Shown here: piece after piece, positions 1 to 7,515 of the stretch | Layout: each line of letters opens with the position of its first letter | How positions within the stretch are numbered: the first letter of the stretch is position 1 | From: Pirellulaceae bacterium | Lineage (GTDB): Bacteria > Planctomycetota > Planctomycetia > Pirellulales > Pirellulaceae | Assembly (NCBI GenBank): GCA_026004775.1 | Contig: BPJU01000015.1 | Span: forward strand, 91,199 to 155,198 | Length of the DNA: 64,000 bases | Reading direction: 5' to 3' | Notes under the pieces: model-generated | Database searches by the model: none | What the model was told of the DNA's origin: nothing | What the model saw: only the letters and a program-made list of their open reading frames with translations | Position numbers and translations under genes: made by a program

Positions 1-1256
1 TCTTGCCTTGATGGGACACCACAGCCGACTCGGGTATTTGAATGAGCGGTTGCTGCCGCGCCGACCGGAATGTGTACTTCGGCAAACATGCCCGGACGGA
101 TGTGGCCGTCGGGGTTTTCGATTTCCAGCACGATGGGAATGGCTCGGCTTGCGGCCGACGCTTCACGGCCCACAAATACGACTCGGCCACTGGTTGGCTC
201 CTGAGTTTGTCCCGGGAAGGCTACCTTGAGGTGCTGCCCGGCTTCGACTTGTGCGCTCCACCAGTCTTGCTCGCGCAGCTCGGCACGCACCCATAACCGG
301 CGGGTATCGGCGATCAGAAACAGGGGGTCGCCAGGAGCGACTCGTTCGGCTGGAGCCTTGTAGCGGCGTTCCACCGTTCCCGCGGTGGGGGCCCGTACTT
401 CGAACAACGACAGGTCTTGCGCTGCTTGTGTATCTGCGGGCGACTCTTCGTAACCGAGCACCGTCGCCAAGCGCCGGCGGGCACTATCCCGCCGCCGCTG
501 CGCTTCGTTGCGAGCGACGAGGGCCTGATTGCGGGCCTGTTTCAACTGGAATTCGACTTCTTCGCATAAACCCCACAAGGCGGCGGTTGCCGTATGCAAC
601 TCCAACTCTCGCTCGACCTGCGTAGGACGGGTCAAAGCCCGGTCTTCGGCCAGAGAACGAGCCGCTTCGGCGAGCTGTCGTGCGGCCTGCCAGCGAGCGT
701 ATGCCGCCATCAGCTTCTCGCGAGACTGTCCCAGAGGAATATCCCGAAAATCGGTTTCCAACTGCTTGACGTCAGGCTGGTTCCGCATGGCTGCAATTAG
801 TTTCATAGTGTTGCCGTAGATGAGGTCGGCCCATTGGAGCTGCTGTTCGGCCAATGCCAACTCCTCGTCACGCAGTAGCAACTCACTGCGCATCGTAGCC
901 ACCTCGGCACTGCTCAACTGGGCAATTGCTTGCCCCAGTTTCACCGCGTCGCCCGGCTGGACCAACATCTTGAGAACGATAGCGTTGGCCGTGGCCGGCA
1001 CTTCTACTCGCCGCGTCTGGTCATAGTCGGTGCGCGCCGGAACTCGCCGTGTCGGCTGCCACGGCGCTACGCGAGCTTCGGCCAGAGAAATGGTAACCCC
1101 AGCGGGTAACGAAACAGTCGTAGGTGCTTCCGGCGAATTGGGCTCGACTGCTTGTGGACTGGCATTCCAGAACCATGACCACGACCAGCCACCCAGAAGT
1201 ACTCCACTGGCGAAAGCTCCCACCACGAGTGCTCCGGTAAACCAACGTGCGCGCAT
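1..1256 (-). CDS. HlyD/CusB-type efflux periplasmic adaptor (partial, C-terminus beyond the window, apparent frameshift)
   Basis: Membrane-fusion protein linking an inner-membrane exporter to an outer-membrane channel. The ATG at 1256 opens a protein starting MRARWFTGALVVGAF, an N-terminal membrane anchor. It continues into a lipoyl-like half (VLKMLVQPGDAVKLGQAIAQL), a long alpha-hairpin rich in E/R/A, the second lipoyl half (FEVRAPTAGTVERR) and a beta-barrel (RLWVRAELREQDWW, IRPGMFAEVHIPVG). After IPVG, at about 50-65, the frame reads poorly, while the neighbouring frame gives the family-typical QPLIQIPESAVV. That points to a one-base frameshift, real or a sequencing error. The export partners must lie left of the window. 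Family is sure; substrate unknown. Confidence 0.85.
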   Translation of the reverse strand, partial: MRARWFTGALVVGAFASGVLLGGWSWSWFWNASPQAVEPNSPEAPTTVSLPAGVTISLAEARVAPWQPTRRVPARTDYDQTRRVEVPATANAIVLKMLVQPGDAVKLGQAIAQLSSAEVATMRSELLLRDEELALAEQQLQWADLIYGNTMKLIAAMRNQPDVKQLETDFRDIPLGQSREKLMAAYARWQAARQLAEAARSLAEDRALTRPTQVERELELHTATAALWGLCEEVEFQLKQARNQALVARNEAQRRRDSARRRLATVLGYEESPADTQAAQDLSLFEVRAPTAGTVERRYKAPAERVAPGDPLFLIADTRRLWVRAELREQDWWSAQVEAGQHLKVAFPGQTQEPTSGRVVFVGREASAASRAIPIVLEIENPDGHIRPGMFAEVHIPVGAAATAHSNTRVGCGVPSRQ

Positions 1257-1514
1257 CGTTGTGCCCTTTTTCCGGGAAGGTACCCAAAAAGGCAAATCAT
1301 CGGTCAATCACCGTTCGGCCAGGCTGTCCAGATACAGGCCATCAGGGCGGCCCTTGGCCCGGCCAGGCATCAACAGCGCGCAATACCAGACCACGCGCGC
1401 CATGAGGCGCTCGAAAAGAGTGTGACAAGAAAATCCCGGGGAGCTCCGCCGACAAAGTCCCGCACTACGGGCGCCACCGTTTGGTCCAACCGAGTCGCAT
1501 CGTTGGGCAAGCCG

Positions 1515-1901
1515 TCAAGGCAATACAACCAAGTTGCCGCAACTCACCGTAAACGGTGCCACCGGCAGCAGCAATTTCCCGGCGGGATACTGCGTAAGAC
1601 TTTCCGGGCAACCATCTTCATCAGGAAACCCCGGCAACACAAAATGCCAGTGCCATCCCACATGCAGATGTGACGGCGAAACAAGCCGGCGCTTCGGATC
1701 GCCTTGCATCTGCTCCAGCAACGACCCATGGTAGCGTACGAAATGCTCCCACAAGAAAGGCCGCCGGCCAAGGTCATCGGGTCCGACATCGTGCTGGTGG
1801 ACAATCGGAATCGGCCCTTGCCAAAGAGCCACCATCACCGCCCCATACGGGAGCCAGTTGCACCTGTACCGACGGTGCCGGCACCTGCCCATCTTGTACA
1901 A
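1515..1901 (-). CDS. hypothetical protein, His/Trp-rich
   Basis: I do not recognise this family. The 128-residue product has protein-like character: hydrophobic stretches (YGAVMVALWQGPIPIV), clustered His and Trp (HLHVGWHWHFVLPGF) and an ordered C-terminus (GKLLLPVAPFTVSCGNLVVLP). No signal peptide or catalytic motif is evident. The first ATG at 1901 is followed by a very basic stretch (MGRCRHRRYRC), so translation may begin a little further in. It is divergent from the mobB-like gene, and the next gene downstream on the same strand is the adaptor at 1256, after a gap of about 260 bases in which I see nothing. Reality as a gene is moderately likely. Confidence 0.4.
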   Translation of the reverse strand: MYKMGRCRHRRYRCNWLPYGAVMVALWQGPIPIVHQHDVGPDDLGRRPFLWEHFVRYHGSLLEQMQGDPKRRLVSPSHLHVGWHWHFVLPGFPDEDGCPESLTQYPAGKLLLPVAPFTVSCGNLVVLP

Positions 1902-1986
1902 TCCTCGTCCACGCTTCGTTCGTGCGGTAGTCTAGTTCGAGTTACCCCATTATTCTATTGTTACTTGCTGGACCGGACTGTTGCAA

Positions 1987-2589
1987 ATGGTGGTGCCGAT
2001 GGGCGAGGCTTTGCACAATACGGGATGTCACCGCCCGGTGTTGCGATTGCATATTGTGGGCAGCAAAAACCACGGCAAAACGACGCTCATCGAACAGTTA
2101 GTGCCTGCCTTGAAGGCCCGTGGCTGGAGAGTCGGTACGGTCAAGCACACGCACCACCGGCACGAACTGGACGTGCCTGGCAAGGATTCCCACCGCCACC
2201 GCATGGCGGGTGCCGAGCCGGTAGCAGTGCTGAGTCGAGACCTGGTGGCTGTCTACATTCCGCGGGGAAGGGATTCGAGCCAGGAGCCTTATGACTTCTT
2301 GGAACGCTGGTTCGACGCCTGCCACATCGTCCTGGTGGAAGGCGATATGCAGGCACGCGGCGCGAAGATCGAGGTCTGGCGTGCTCAACTCGGAACGCCC
2401 CCTCGAGCCATCGAAGATCCGTCGATCCTGGCCGTGGTCACTGACGATCCGGTTTGCGTCCAAGTGCCCGTCTTGCCGCGACACAATCTGGCACCGCTCG
2501 TTTCCTGGATCGAGCAACTGCTGCACGACTCCCGTGCAAACTCTCAGCCAGAGCCGCCATCCGGCAGTAGCCTTCCGCCAGGCAATTAG
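1987..2589 (+). CDS. mobB: molybdopterin-guanine dinucleotide biosynthesis protein B (MobB-like GTPase)
   Basis: MobB is a small P-loop GTPase that assists MobA in attaching GMP to molybdopterin for bis-MGD cofactor. The product carries the family N-terminus LRLHIVGSKNHGKTTL (P-loop GSKNHGKT), followed by VGTVKHTHHRHELDVPGKDSHRHR, the typical MobB switch region, and later FDACHIVLVEGDM and ILAVVTDD. The length of about 200 residues is normal. The start is uncertain: TTG at 1981, ATG at 1987 or 1999, or GTG near 2038, which would place the P-loop close to the N-terminus as in most relatives. No mobA is visible. A MITE is inserted immediately after the stop codon; its target duplication includes the TAG. 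Confidence 0.88.
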   Translation: MVVPMGEALHNTGCHRPVLRLHIVGSKNHGKTTLIEQLVPALKARGWRVGTVKHTHHRHELDVPGKDSHRHRMAGAEPVAVLSRDLVAVYIPRGRDSSQEPYDFLERWFDACHIVLVEGDMQARGAKIEVWRAQLGTPPRAIEDPSILAVVTDDPVCVQVPVLPRHNLAPLVSWIEQLLHDSRANSQPEPPSGSSLPPGN

Positions 2590-2800
2590 GTAACCGTTCA
2601 CGGTTGAATCACAGGCTGTTTCGGGGCCTGGCTTCCACAGGTGCGGAACACTTGCGTGTTCCGCATACGGAATGCGGACGCTTCGCGAAGATTTTTTCGT
2701 TGCGGAAGTCTTGCGGCGGCCGCTACCGCGTCCGCCTTGCGACTTCCGCTACCCCATAAGCCAATATCGTGTTCTTCATTTGCTCACCGCGAACGGTTAC
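2590..2800 (+). mobile_element. MITE copy A1 (211 bp, IS66-like ends, 8-bp target duplication)
   Basis: Non-coding element bounded by GTAACCGTTCACGGTT on the left and an imperfect inverted copy (ending CGAACGGTTAC) on the right. It is flanked by a perfect direct repeat GCAATTAG at 2582-2589 and 2801-2808. Inside are a strong palindrome (GCGGAACACTTGCGTGTTCCGC) and a GCGGAAGTC...GACTTCCGC pair. It is nearly identical to copy A2 at 29062 and recognisably related to B1 and B2. No open reading frame of substance is present. Confidence 0.93.
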
Positions 2801-2861
2801 GCAATTAGCTTGCTGCTTGCGCGGCGGGCGGATTGGATCACGTGAAATCTCCCGGAAGTGA

Positions 2862-4253
2862 CTACTGAGAACCGCGCGGCGGAAGGTCAGGGGCATCGTG
2901 CGCGGGCAACCAGCGAGCAAGTTCCTGTTTGATGGCGGCATAGTCGGAGCGGCCGGCCAGGTTTTGATACTCGAAAGGGTCGGCCATTTCGTTGTACAGC
3001 TCTTCGTCGCCATTGGCATAGCGAATATACCGCCAGGCTTCTGTACGTACCGTATGGTTGCCCCGCCCGTAGGTGGTAATAGCCGGCAGCTCCCAGGGTG
3101 CCTGCGGATCTTTCAACAAGGAGACAATACTCCTGCCTTCCAAGTGTTCAGGCCGGTCCAGACCCGCCAGCTCACACAAGGTTGGATAAACACAGAGAAA
3201 ATCGACCGTGCGATGGCACTGTTGTCCAGCCGCGGTCAACCCGGGTACTCGCCAGATGAGTACGCTGCGAGTCGGCTCCTCCCACAAGGCGAATTTCCGC
3301 CAATGGGACTTTTCGCCCAGGCTCCAGCCGTGATCGCTCCACAGCACGACGATCGTATTGTCGCGGTACTGCGACTGATCCAGCGCATCGAGCAGCCGCC
3401 CGACCTGAGCATCAGCAAAGGCGATGGTGGCCAGGTAAGCACGGACCGCTTCACGCCATCGCCCGGAGCTGAGTATCGCTCGGTGATCTCCCTCGGGCCT
3501 CGCCATCCGCCGTCCGGCCGAAGGAACATCTTCCAGATCATCCTCCCGATATGGTGGTAGTTCGATCGAATCGAGCGGAAACATATCAAACCATTTCTTG
3601 GGTACGGCGAACGGCATGTGCGGTTTGTAAAGCCCAATAGCCAGGAAAAACGGCCGGTCATGTTTTTCTCGTAGCTTCTGAATACCAAAGTCGACGACTT
3701 GATAGTCGGGCATCTCCTCGTCTGGATTGGCCAGAGGATAGAATTTGATTCCTCCTACACCGTCGTCGGGAGCTTCCGGGTGCCGAACGAGGCGGCCTCC
3801 ATGGCCGGCGAAATAGTCGTCCCAATGCCCGCCGCGATCCTGCGGCCCGTGGTAGATTTTGCCTGCTCCCCATACGACATATCCGGCTCGTGCAAAATGA
3901 CTGTTCAACAATTGTGTTTCCGGTATGGCGGGACGCCAATCCTGCGAATTCAGATAGCAACCGGTACTGCTTGGCCGCCGGCCGGACATCAGGGCGGCTC
4001 GAGACGGATTGCATGCCGGCGCCGCACAGTAGGCTCGCGAAAAGCTCACGCCTTGGGATGCGAGCCGATCCAGATTGGGCGTGCGGGCCTGAGGGTGCCG
4101 GCCCAGGTGTCCCACCCAATGATTAAGATCATCGATGGCGATGAACAACACATTGGGCTTCGGTACCGGTTCATCCGCGTTGACCGGAACTGTTGCCACC
4201 ATCCAAACGCACAAAATCAACCACCAGCAACTCTTTGCGAAACAGTGGCACAT
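2862..4253 (-). CDS. secreted sulfatase, iduronate-2-sulfatase-like
   Basis: Arylsulfatase-superfamily enzyme hydrolysing sulfate esters, probably of algal or host polysaccharide. Residues 1-26 are a signal peptide (SCWWLILCVWMVATVPVNA). The core starts PNVLFIAIDDLNHWVG with metal-binding D41/D42. The sulfatase motif CNPSR at 81-85 supplies Cys81, the residue converted to formylglycine. Later motifs GYVVWGAGKIYHG, FFLAIGLYKPHMPFAVP and VVLWSDHGWSLGEKSHW match the iduronate-2-sulfatase-like branch. Length 463 is usual. No maturation enzyme is visible in the window. The methyltransferase gene lies 23 bases upstream on the same strand, so the two may be co-transcribed. Natural substrate cannot be read from sequence. 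Confidence 0.93.
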   Translation of the reverse strand: MCHCFAKSCWWLILCVWMVATVPVNADEPVPKPNVLFIAIDDLNHWVGHLGRHPQARTPNLDRLASQGVSFSRAYCAAPACNPSRAALMSGRRPSSTGCYLNSQDWRPAIPETQLLNSHFARAGYVVWGAGKIYHGPQDRGGHWDDYFAGHGGRLVRHPEAPDDGVGGIKFYPLANPDEEMPDYQVVDFGIQKLREKHDRPFFLAIGLYKPHMPFAVPKKWFDMFPLDSIELPPYREDDLEDVPSAGRRMARPEGDHRAILSSGRWREAVRAYLATIAFADAQVGRLLDALDQSQYRDNTIVVLWSDHGWSLGEKSHWRKFALWEEPTRSVLIWRVPGLTAAGQQCHRTVDFLCVYPTLCELAGLDRPEHLEGRSIVSLLKDPQAPWELPAITTYGRGNHTVRTEAWRYIRYANGDEELYNEMADPFEYQNLAGRSDYAAIKQELARWLPAHDAPDLPPRGSQ

Positions 4254-4276
4254 GGCAAGTTATCCTTTCGACCAAT

Positions 4277-5104
4277 TCAGGAACCGGGTATGATGAGGCC
4301 CGTCGAGCTTCCCGTCACGGTGGCGACGCGGCGTGCCTTGATGCGCACGTAGGGGGCAACGAAGAGCGAGCGGTGGCCCCAGGAACCTGTGGGGGCGGAC
4401 GAATCGGCGTGTTTGGGTTCGATCAAGTCTTCGATGACGAACCCGCTCCGGCACAATTCGCCCAGCAGCTCTTCCCAACGGTGCAAGAATTCTTGCGTGC
4501 CGGCTTCCCGCAGCCGACTGGGGGGAGCCGGCGGCAAGGGACCGCTCCTGTAGTAAGGCTCCTGCAGGCAGTAGCCATACGGTGTGGGTAGGAGGGTGGT
4601 TTGGAGGCTGGTCGGCTGCTTGTGTTGGGAGATATACAGCCCGCCGGGCCTCAGCACCCGCGCCACTTCGCGATACAACGGCCTCACATCCCTGATGTAA
4701 CAGGTGCTGACCGGCTGCACCACCAGGTCGAATTCCCGGTCTGCCAGCATGGAAAGCTGGTCCATCGAGCTTTGGATAGTACGGAGAGCCAGACCTCGTT
4801 CGGCGGCGACTTGCCGATCCAGCTCCAGCATCGCATCACTGATGTCCACCACGGTGACCACGGCACCGGCTGCCGCATAGAGGGGGCCATGTTTGCCGCC
4901 ACCCGCGGCAAGACACAGCACGTGCCAGCCGCGTATCGACGGCCCCAGCCATTGGCATCCGTCCACGGCGCGCAATGGATCGCGGAATTCGGCGTCTTCG
5001 GCGGGCCAGGTCAGGGCGTGCCGCTTGCGTACCATACGGTTCCACGCACGCCGGTTCGTCTCCACCACCGGCTCGCTACCACCTGACGGGTTATTCACTT
5101 CCAT
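4277..5104 (-). CDS. class I SAM-dependent methyltransferase
   Basis: Rossmann-fold methyltransferase of 275 residues. Motif I is degenerate but clear (HVLCLAAGGGKHGPLYAAAG), followed by VTVVDISDAMLELDRQ for the SAM ribose contact, MADREFDLVVQPVSTCYI and the post-motif region LYREVARVLRPGGLYISQH. The N-terminal TNRRAWNRMV resembles methyltransferases of the UbiE/Methyltransf_11 type. The C-terminal part (LLGELCRSGFVIEDLIEP) is the usual family end. It is cytoplasmic, with no signal peptide. The acceptor is unknown. The sulfatase follows 23 bases downstream. Confidence 0.85.
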   Translation of the reverse strand: MEVNNPSGGSEPVVETNRRAWNRMVRKRHALTWPAEDAEFRDPLRAVDGCQWLGPSIRGWHVLCLAAGGGKHGPLYAAAGAVVTVVDISDAMLELDRQVAAERGLALRTIQSSMDQLSMLADREFDLVVQPVSTCYIRDVRPLYREVARVLRPGGLYISQHKQPTSLQTTLLPTPYGYCLQEPYYRSGPLPPAPPSRLREAGTQEFLHRWEELLGELCRSGFVIEDLIEPKHADSSAPTGSWGHRSLFVAPYVRIKARRVATVTGSSTGLIIPGS

Positions 5105-5166
5105 AACAGCGATTCAAAAGCCAGAAGGTACCGCGTCGGTTTTGCCCCGTCTGGCCCGGCAGGTTT

Positions 5167-6213
5167 TCACCGGTCAACAGCGGCTATGCGATGTTGTGCT
5201 TCCCGGGCCGCGCGCTCCATTACTTCCTGGATCGAGACGGGTTCACCGCCGCGACGCTTGCTTTCATCCGCGGCCTCCATGAAGGCGTAAATCTCGAGTG
5301 TTTCCTGGGCGGCCACAGGGGCCTGGCCTGTGCGAAAGAATTTTACGATTTCTACTACCAGTGGCCGATACCCGGGATAAGGCCCCAGCGGTACGATCTC
5401 TTTTTCCGCATAGACCGTCCCGCCATACCCGCTCTTGCCCTGCCGAATACCCCGAAAAACCCCTACACGGCCGCCTTCCCACAGGCCGACGACTACATCG
5501 GTACCAGGACTATGGGTACGGCTCACCGAACGACAACCCGTGCCCATGACGCTGAAGAGCGCCTCGACGCCGTGAATGCCGTACCAGAAGAGATCCGGAT
5601 GCGTCGGCTCCAGCGAACAGGGGCTATATGTGTCGCACCCAACTACCTTGCCCCATTGACCCTGGCGTGCCTGTTGGGCCCCCTCCAGATAGCGCAGCGA
5701 CGATGAGGAGAACACGGGCGTGTCGTACTTGGCGGCAAGCTGATAAAGCGCTACGGCATCGGCCAAAGTGCCAGCCACCGGTTTGTCGACGAACATGGGA
5801 CGTCGCGCCCGCAGCACCGGTACGGCTTGCTCCAAGTGAGGCCGCCCGTCGTTGGTTTCCAACAACACCGCGTCCACCTCGGCCACCAACTGCTCGATGG
5901 AGTCCACAATGCGAACCCCCATCTGCTGGATTTGCTGGGTGTACCCCGGTACACGACTGACACTGGAAGCAATGTCGGGACTACCCTTGGGATAAGCCGC
6001 CACTACCCGGCAACCAGCTACATCTTCTGCAGGATTGGGATCATTCAAAATGCGAGTAAAGGCGATAACGTGGGAAGTATCCAATCCAATGATACCAACT
6101 CGAATTGTCTTTTCGGGTTGCTGTGCCGTACTAACATGCCCTGAGAAAACAGGTAGCAGAATGGATACGATTCCCAGAAAACATGTCACAAATACTATTT
6201 GTCGCCTGCTCAC
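5167..6213 (-). CDS. secreted Gfo/Idh/MocA-family oxidoreductase
   Basis: NAD(P)-dependent sugar or cyclitol oxidoreductase family, here exported. Residues 1-30 form a signal peptide (IVFVTCFLGIVSILLPVFSGHVSTAQ). The Rossmann part reads TIRVGIIGLDTSHVIAFTRIL rather than the classical GxGxxG, a variant seen in planctomycetal members. VDAVLLETNDGRPHLEQAVPVL and the EKP-like VDKPVAG complete the nucleotide domain. A C-terminal alpha/beta domain follows (GYGGTVYAEKEIVPLGP, ALEIVKFFRTGQ-like region). Length 348 is normal. Secreted oxidoreductases of this type are expanded in planctomycetes. Substrate unknown. Confidence 0.85.
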   Translation of the reverse strand: MSRRQIVFVTCFLGIVSILLPVFSGHVSTAQQPEKTIRVGIIGLDTSHVIAFTRILNDPNPAEDVAGCRVVAAYPKGSPDIASSVSRVPGYTQQIQQMGVRIVDSIEQLVAEVDAVLLETNDGRPHLEQAVPVLRARRPMFVDKPVAGTLADAVALYQLAAKYDTPVFSSSSLRYLEGAQQARQGQWGKVVGCDTYSPCSLEPTHPDLFWYGIHGVEALFSVMGTGCRSVSRTHSPGTDVVVGLWEGGRVGVFRGIRQGKSGYGGTVYAEKEIVPLGPYPGYRPLVVEIVKFFRTGQAPVAAQETLEIYAFMEAADESKRRGGEPVSIQEVMERAAREAQHRIAAVDR

Positions 6214-6336
6214 AGTTCGTCTCCTTTTCTCATCAATGACCCGCGACTGGTAGTCGCGTAATCACGTGTTAGGATGGCGGCTCGGAAGTGTAATGGGTTG
6301 CTTTGGGCTTGTGCAAGAAAGTCGCCCTATGGGTAG

Positions 6337-7476
6337 TCAGCGCTGTTTGCGGTAGATACGGCGAACGCGATGATTCAACGTATCGCCGACGTACACGGAT
6401 CCATCCGGGCCGACACAGATACCGTGAGGGCGGTTCAACCGTGCCTGGAGTGCGGGGCCGCCGTCACCGCCAAATCCGCCCTGCTGCGGGCCCTGCCCGG
6501 CGATCGTGCTGATGGTGCGTTTTGCCATGTCGATCATGCGGACGGCGTGGTTTTCCGTATCGGCGATATAGATATTCCCCGCCGCATCCAGTGCAATTCC
6601 CTTGGGTCCGTGAAATGCCGCATCACGCAGCGGAGCCGTTTGGGCCTGGAAACCGGCTTGTCCGTTGCCCGCCAGGTGTTGCCACGTGCCGCGGGCAAGA
6701 TCCAGCCGCCAGACGCTGTGGCCTTCACGCAAGGCGACCCACAAACTACCGCTGGTGGTAAACAAAGCTCGCGGTCCCAGCACCGGACGTCCGACCGCCG
6801 GTTGGCCGTCCTGAGGAAGCAGCCGGCTGCCGTCCCCGGCGATACTGTCGATCAGTCCGGTCGCCAGGTCGACGCGCCGGATGCGATGGTTACCGATGTC
6901 GGCCACGAAAAGCCACCGTTCTGAGGAATCCAGCGCAATGCTGTGCGGCTGGCGAAATCGAGCCTCCCGAGCCGGCCCGCCGTCTCCGCCATAGCCCGGC
7001 TCGCCCGTCCCCGCCACTGTCCGAATAATCCCGGACGGGTCCACCGCCCGAATCAGATGATTCTGCATTTCCACAAAGTACATCGTTCCCCGTCGATCAA
7101 AACGCACTTCGTACGGTTCATTCAACGATGCGTGCGTTGCCAGCCCACCGTCCCCGGCATAGCCGCGCTGGCCGGAGCCCGCCACAACTCGAGCCCATTT
7201 CTTGTCCAGCGAGATGGCCCATACGCGGTGATGGCCGACTTCCGTTACGTACAAGCGCCCGTCCGGCCCCAACTCGACTCCAAACGGCTGGCTGATGAAC
7301 ACTACCATAGACGGGCCTTCATTAACTCCCAATTCGGAGGATCCTGACCCAGCTACCGTTTCGATAAACCACTGCTCAACAGCGACACCCTGCACCTCCA
7401 CAAGCAAAAGGACCACCGGCAACAGCCACGGGACCACCCGAGGCGGCGCCCACGCAGTTTTTCGTAACCGGTTCAC
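6337..7476 (-). CDS. exported NHL-repeat beta-propeller protein
   Basis: A 379-residue protein with a signal peptide (VVPWLLPVVLLLVEVQGVAV) and about six NHL-type propeller blades. Blades are visible as repeated units such as VAGSGQRGYAGDGGLA, VAGTGEPGYGGDGGPA and IAGQGPQQGGFGGDGGPA, alternating with LYVTEVGHHRVWAIS, LFVADIGNHRIRRVDL, IYIADTENHAVRMIDM and VYVGDTLNHRVRRIY. Such propellers act as binding scaffolds or lactonase-like enzymes in the periplasm. No catalytic assignment can be made. It sits just downstream of the M13 peptidase gene (gap about 40 bases) and may share its transcript. Confidence 0.88.
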   Translation of the reverse strand: MNRLRKTAWAPPRVVPWLLPVVLLLVEVQGVAVEQWFIETVAGSGSSELGVNEGPSMVVFISQPFGVELGPDGRLYVTEVGHHRVWAISLDKKWARVVAGSGQRGYAGDGGLATHASLNEPYEVRFDRRGTMYFVEMQNHLIRAVDPSGIIRTVAGTGEPGYGGDGGPAREARFRQPHSIALDSSERWLFVADIGNHRIRRVDLATGLIDSIAGDGSRLLPQDGQPAVGRPVLGPRALFTTSGSLWVALREGHSVWRLDLARGTWQHLAGNGQAGFQAQTAPLRDAAFHGPKGIALDAAGNIYIADTENHAVRMIDMAKRTISTIAGQGPQQGGFGGDGGPALQARLNRPHGICVGPDGSVYVGDTLNHRVRRIYRKQR

Positions 7477-7515
7477 GGTGTGGCTCCCTGTCGGGGAATC
7501 TCTTCAATCGGTCGC

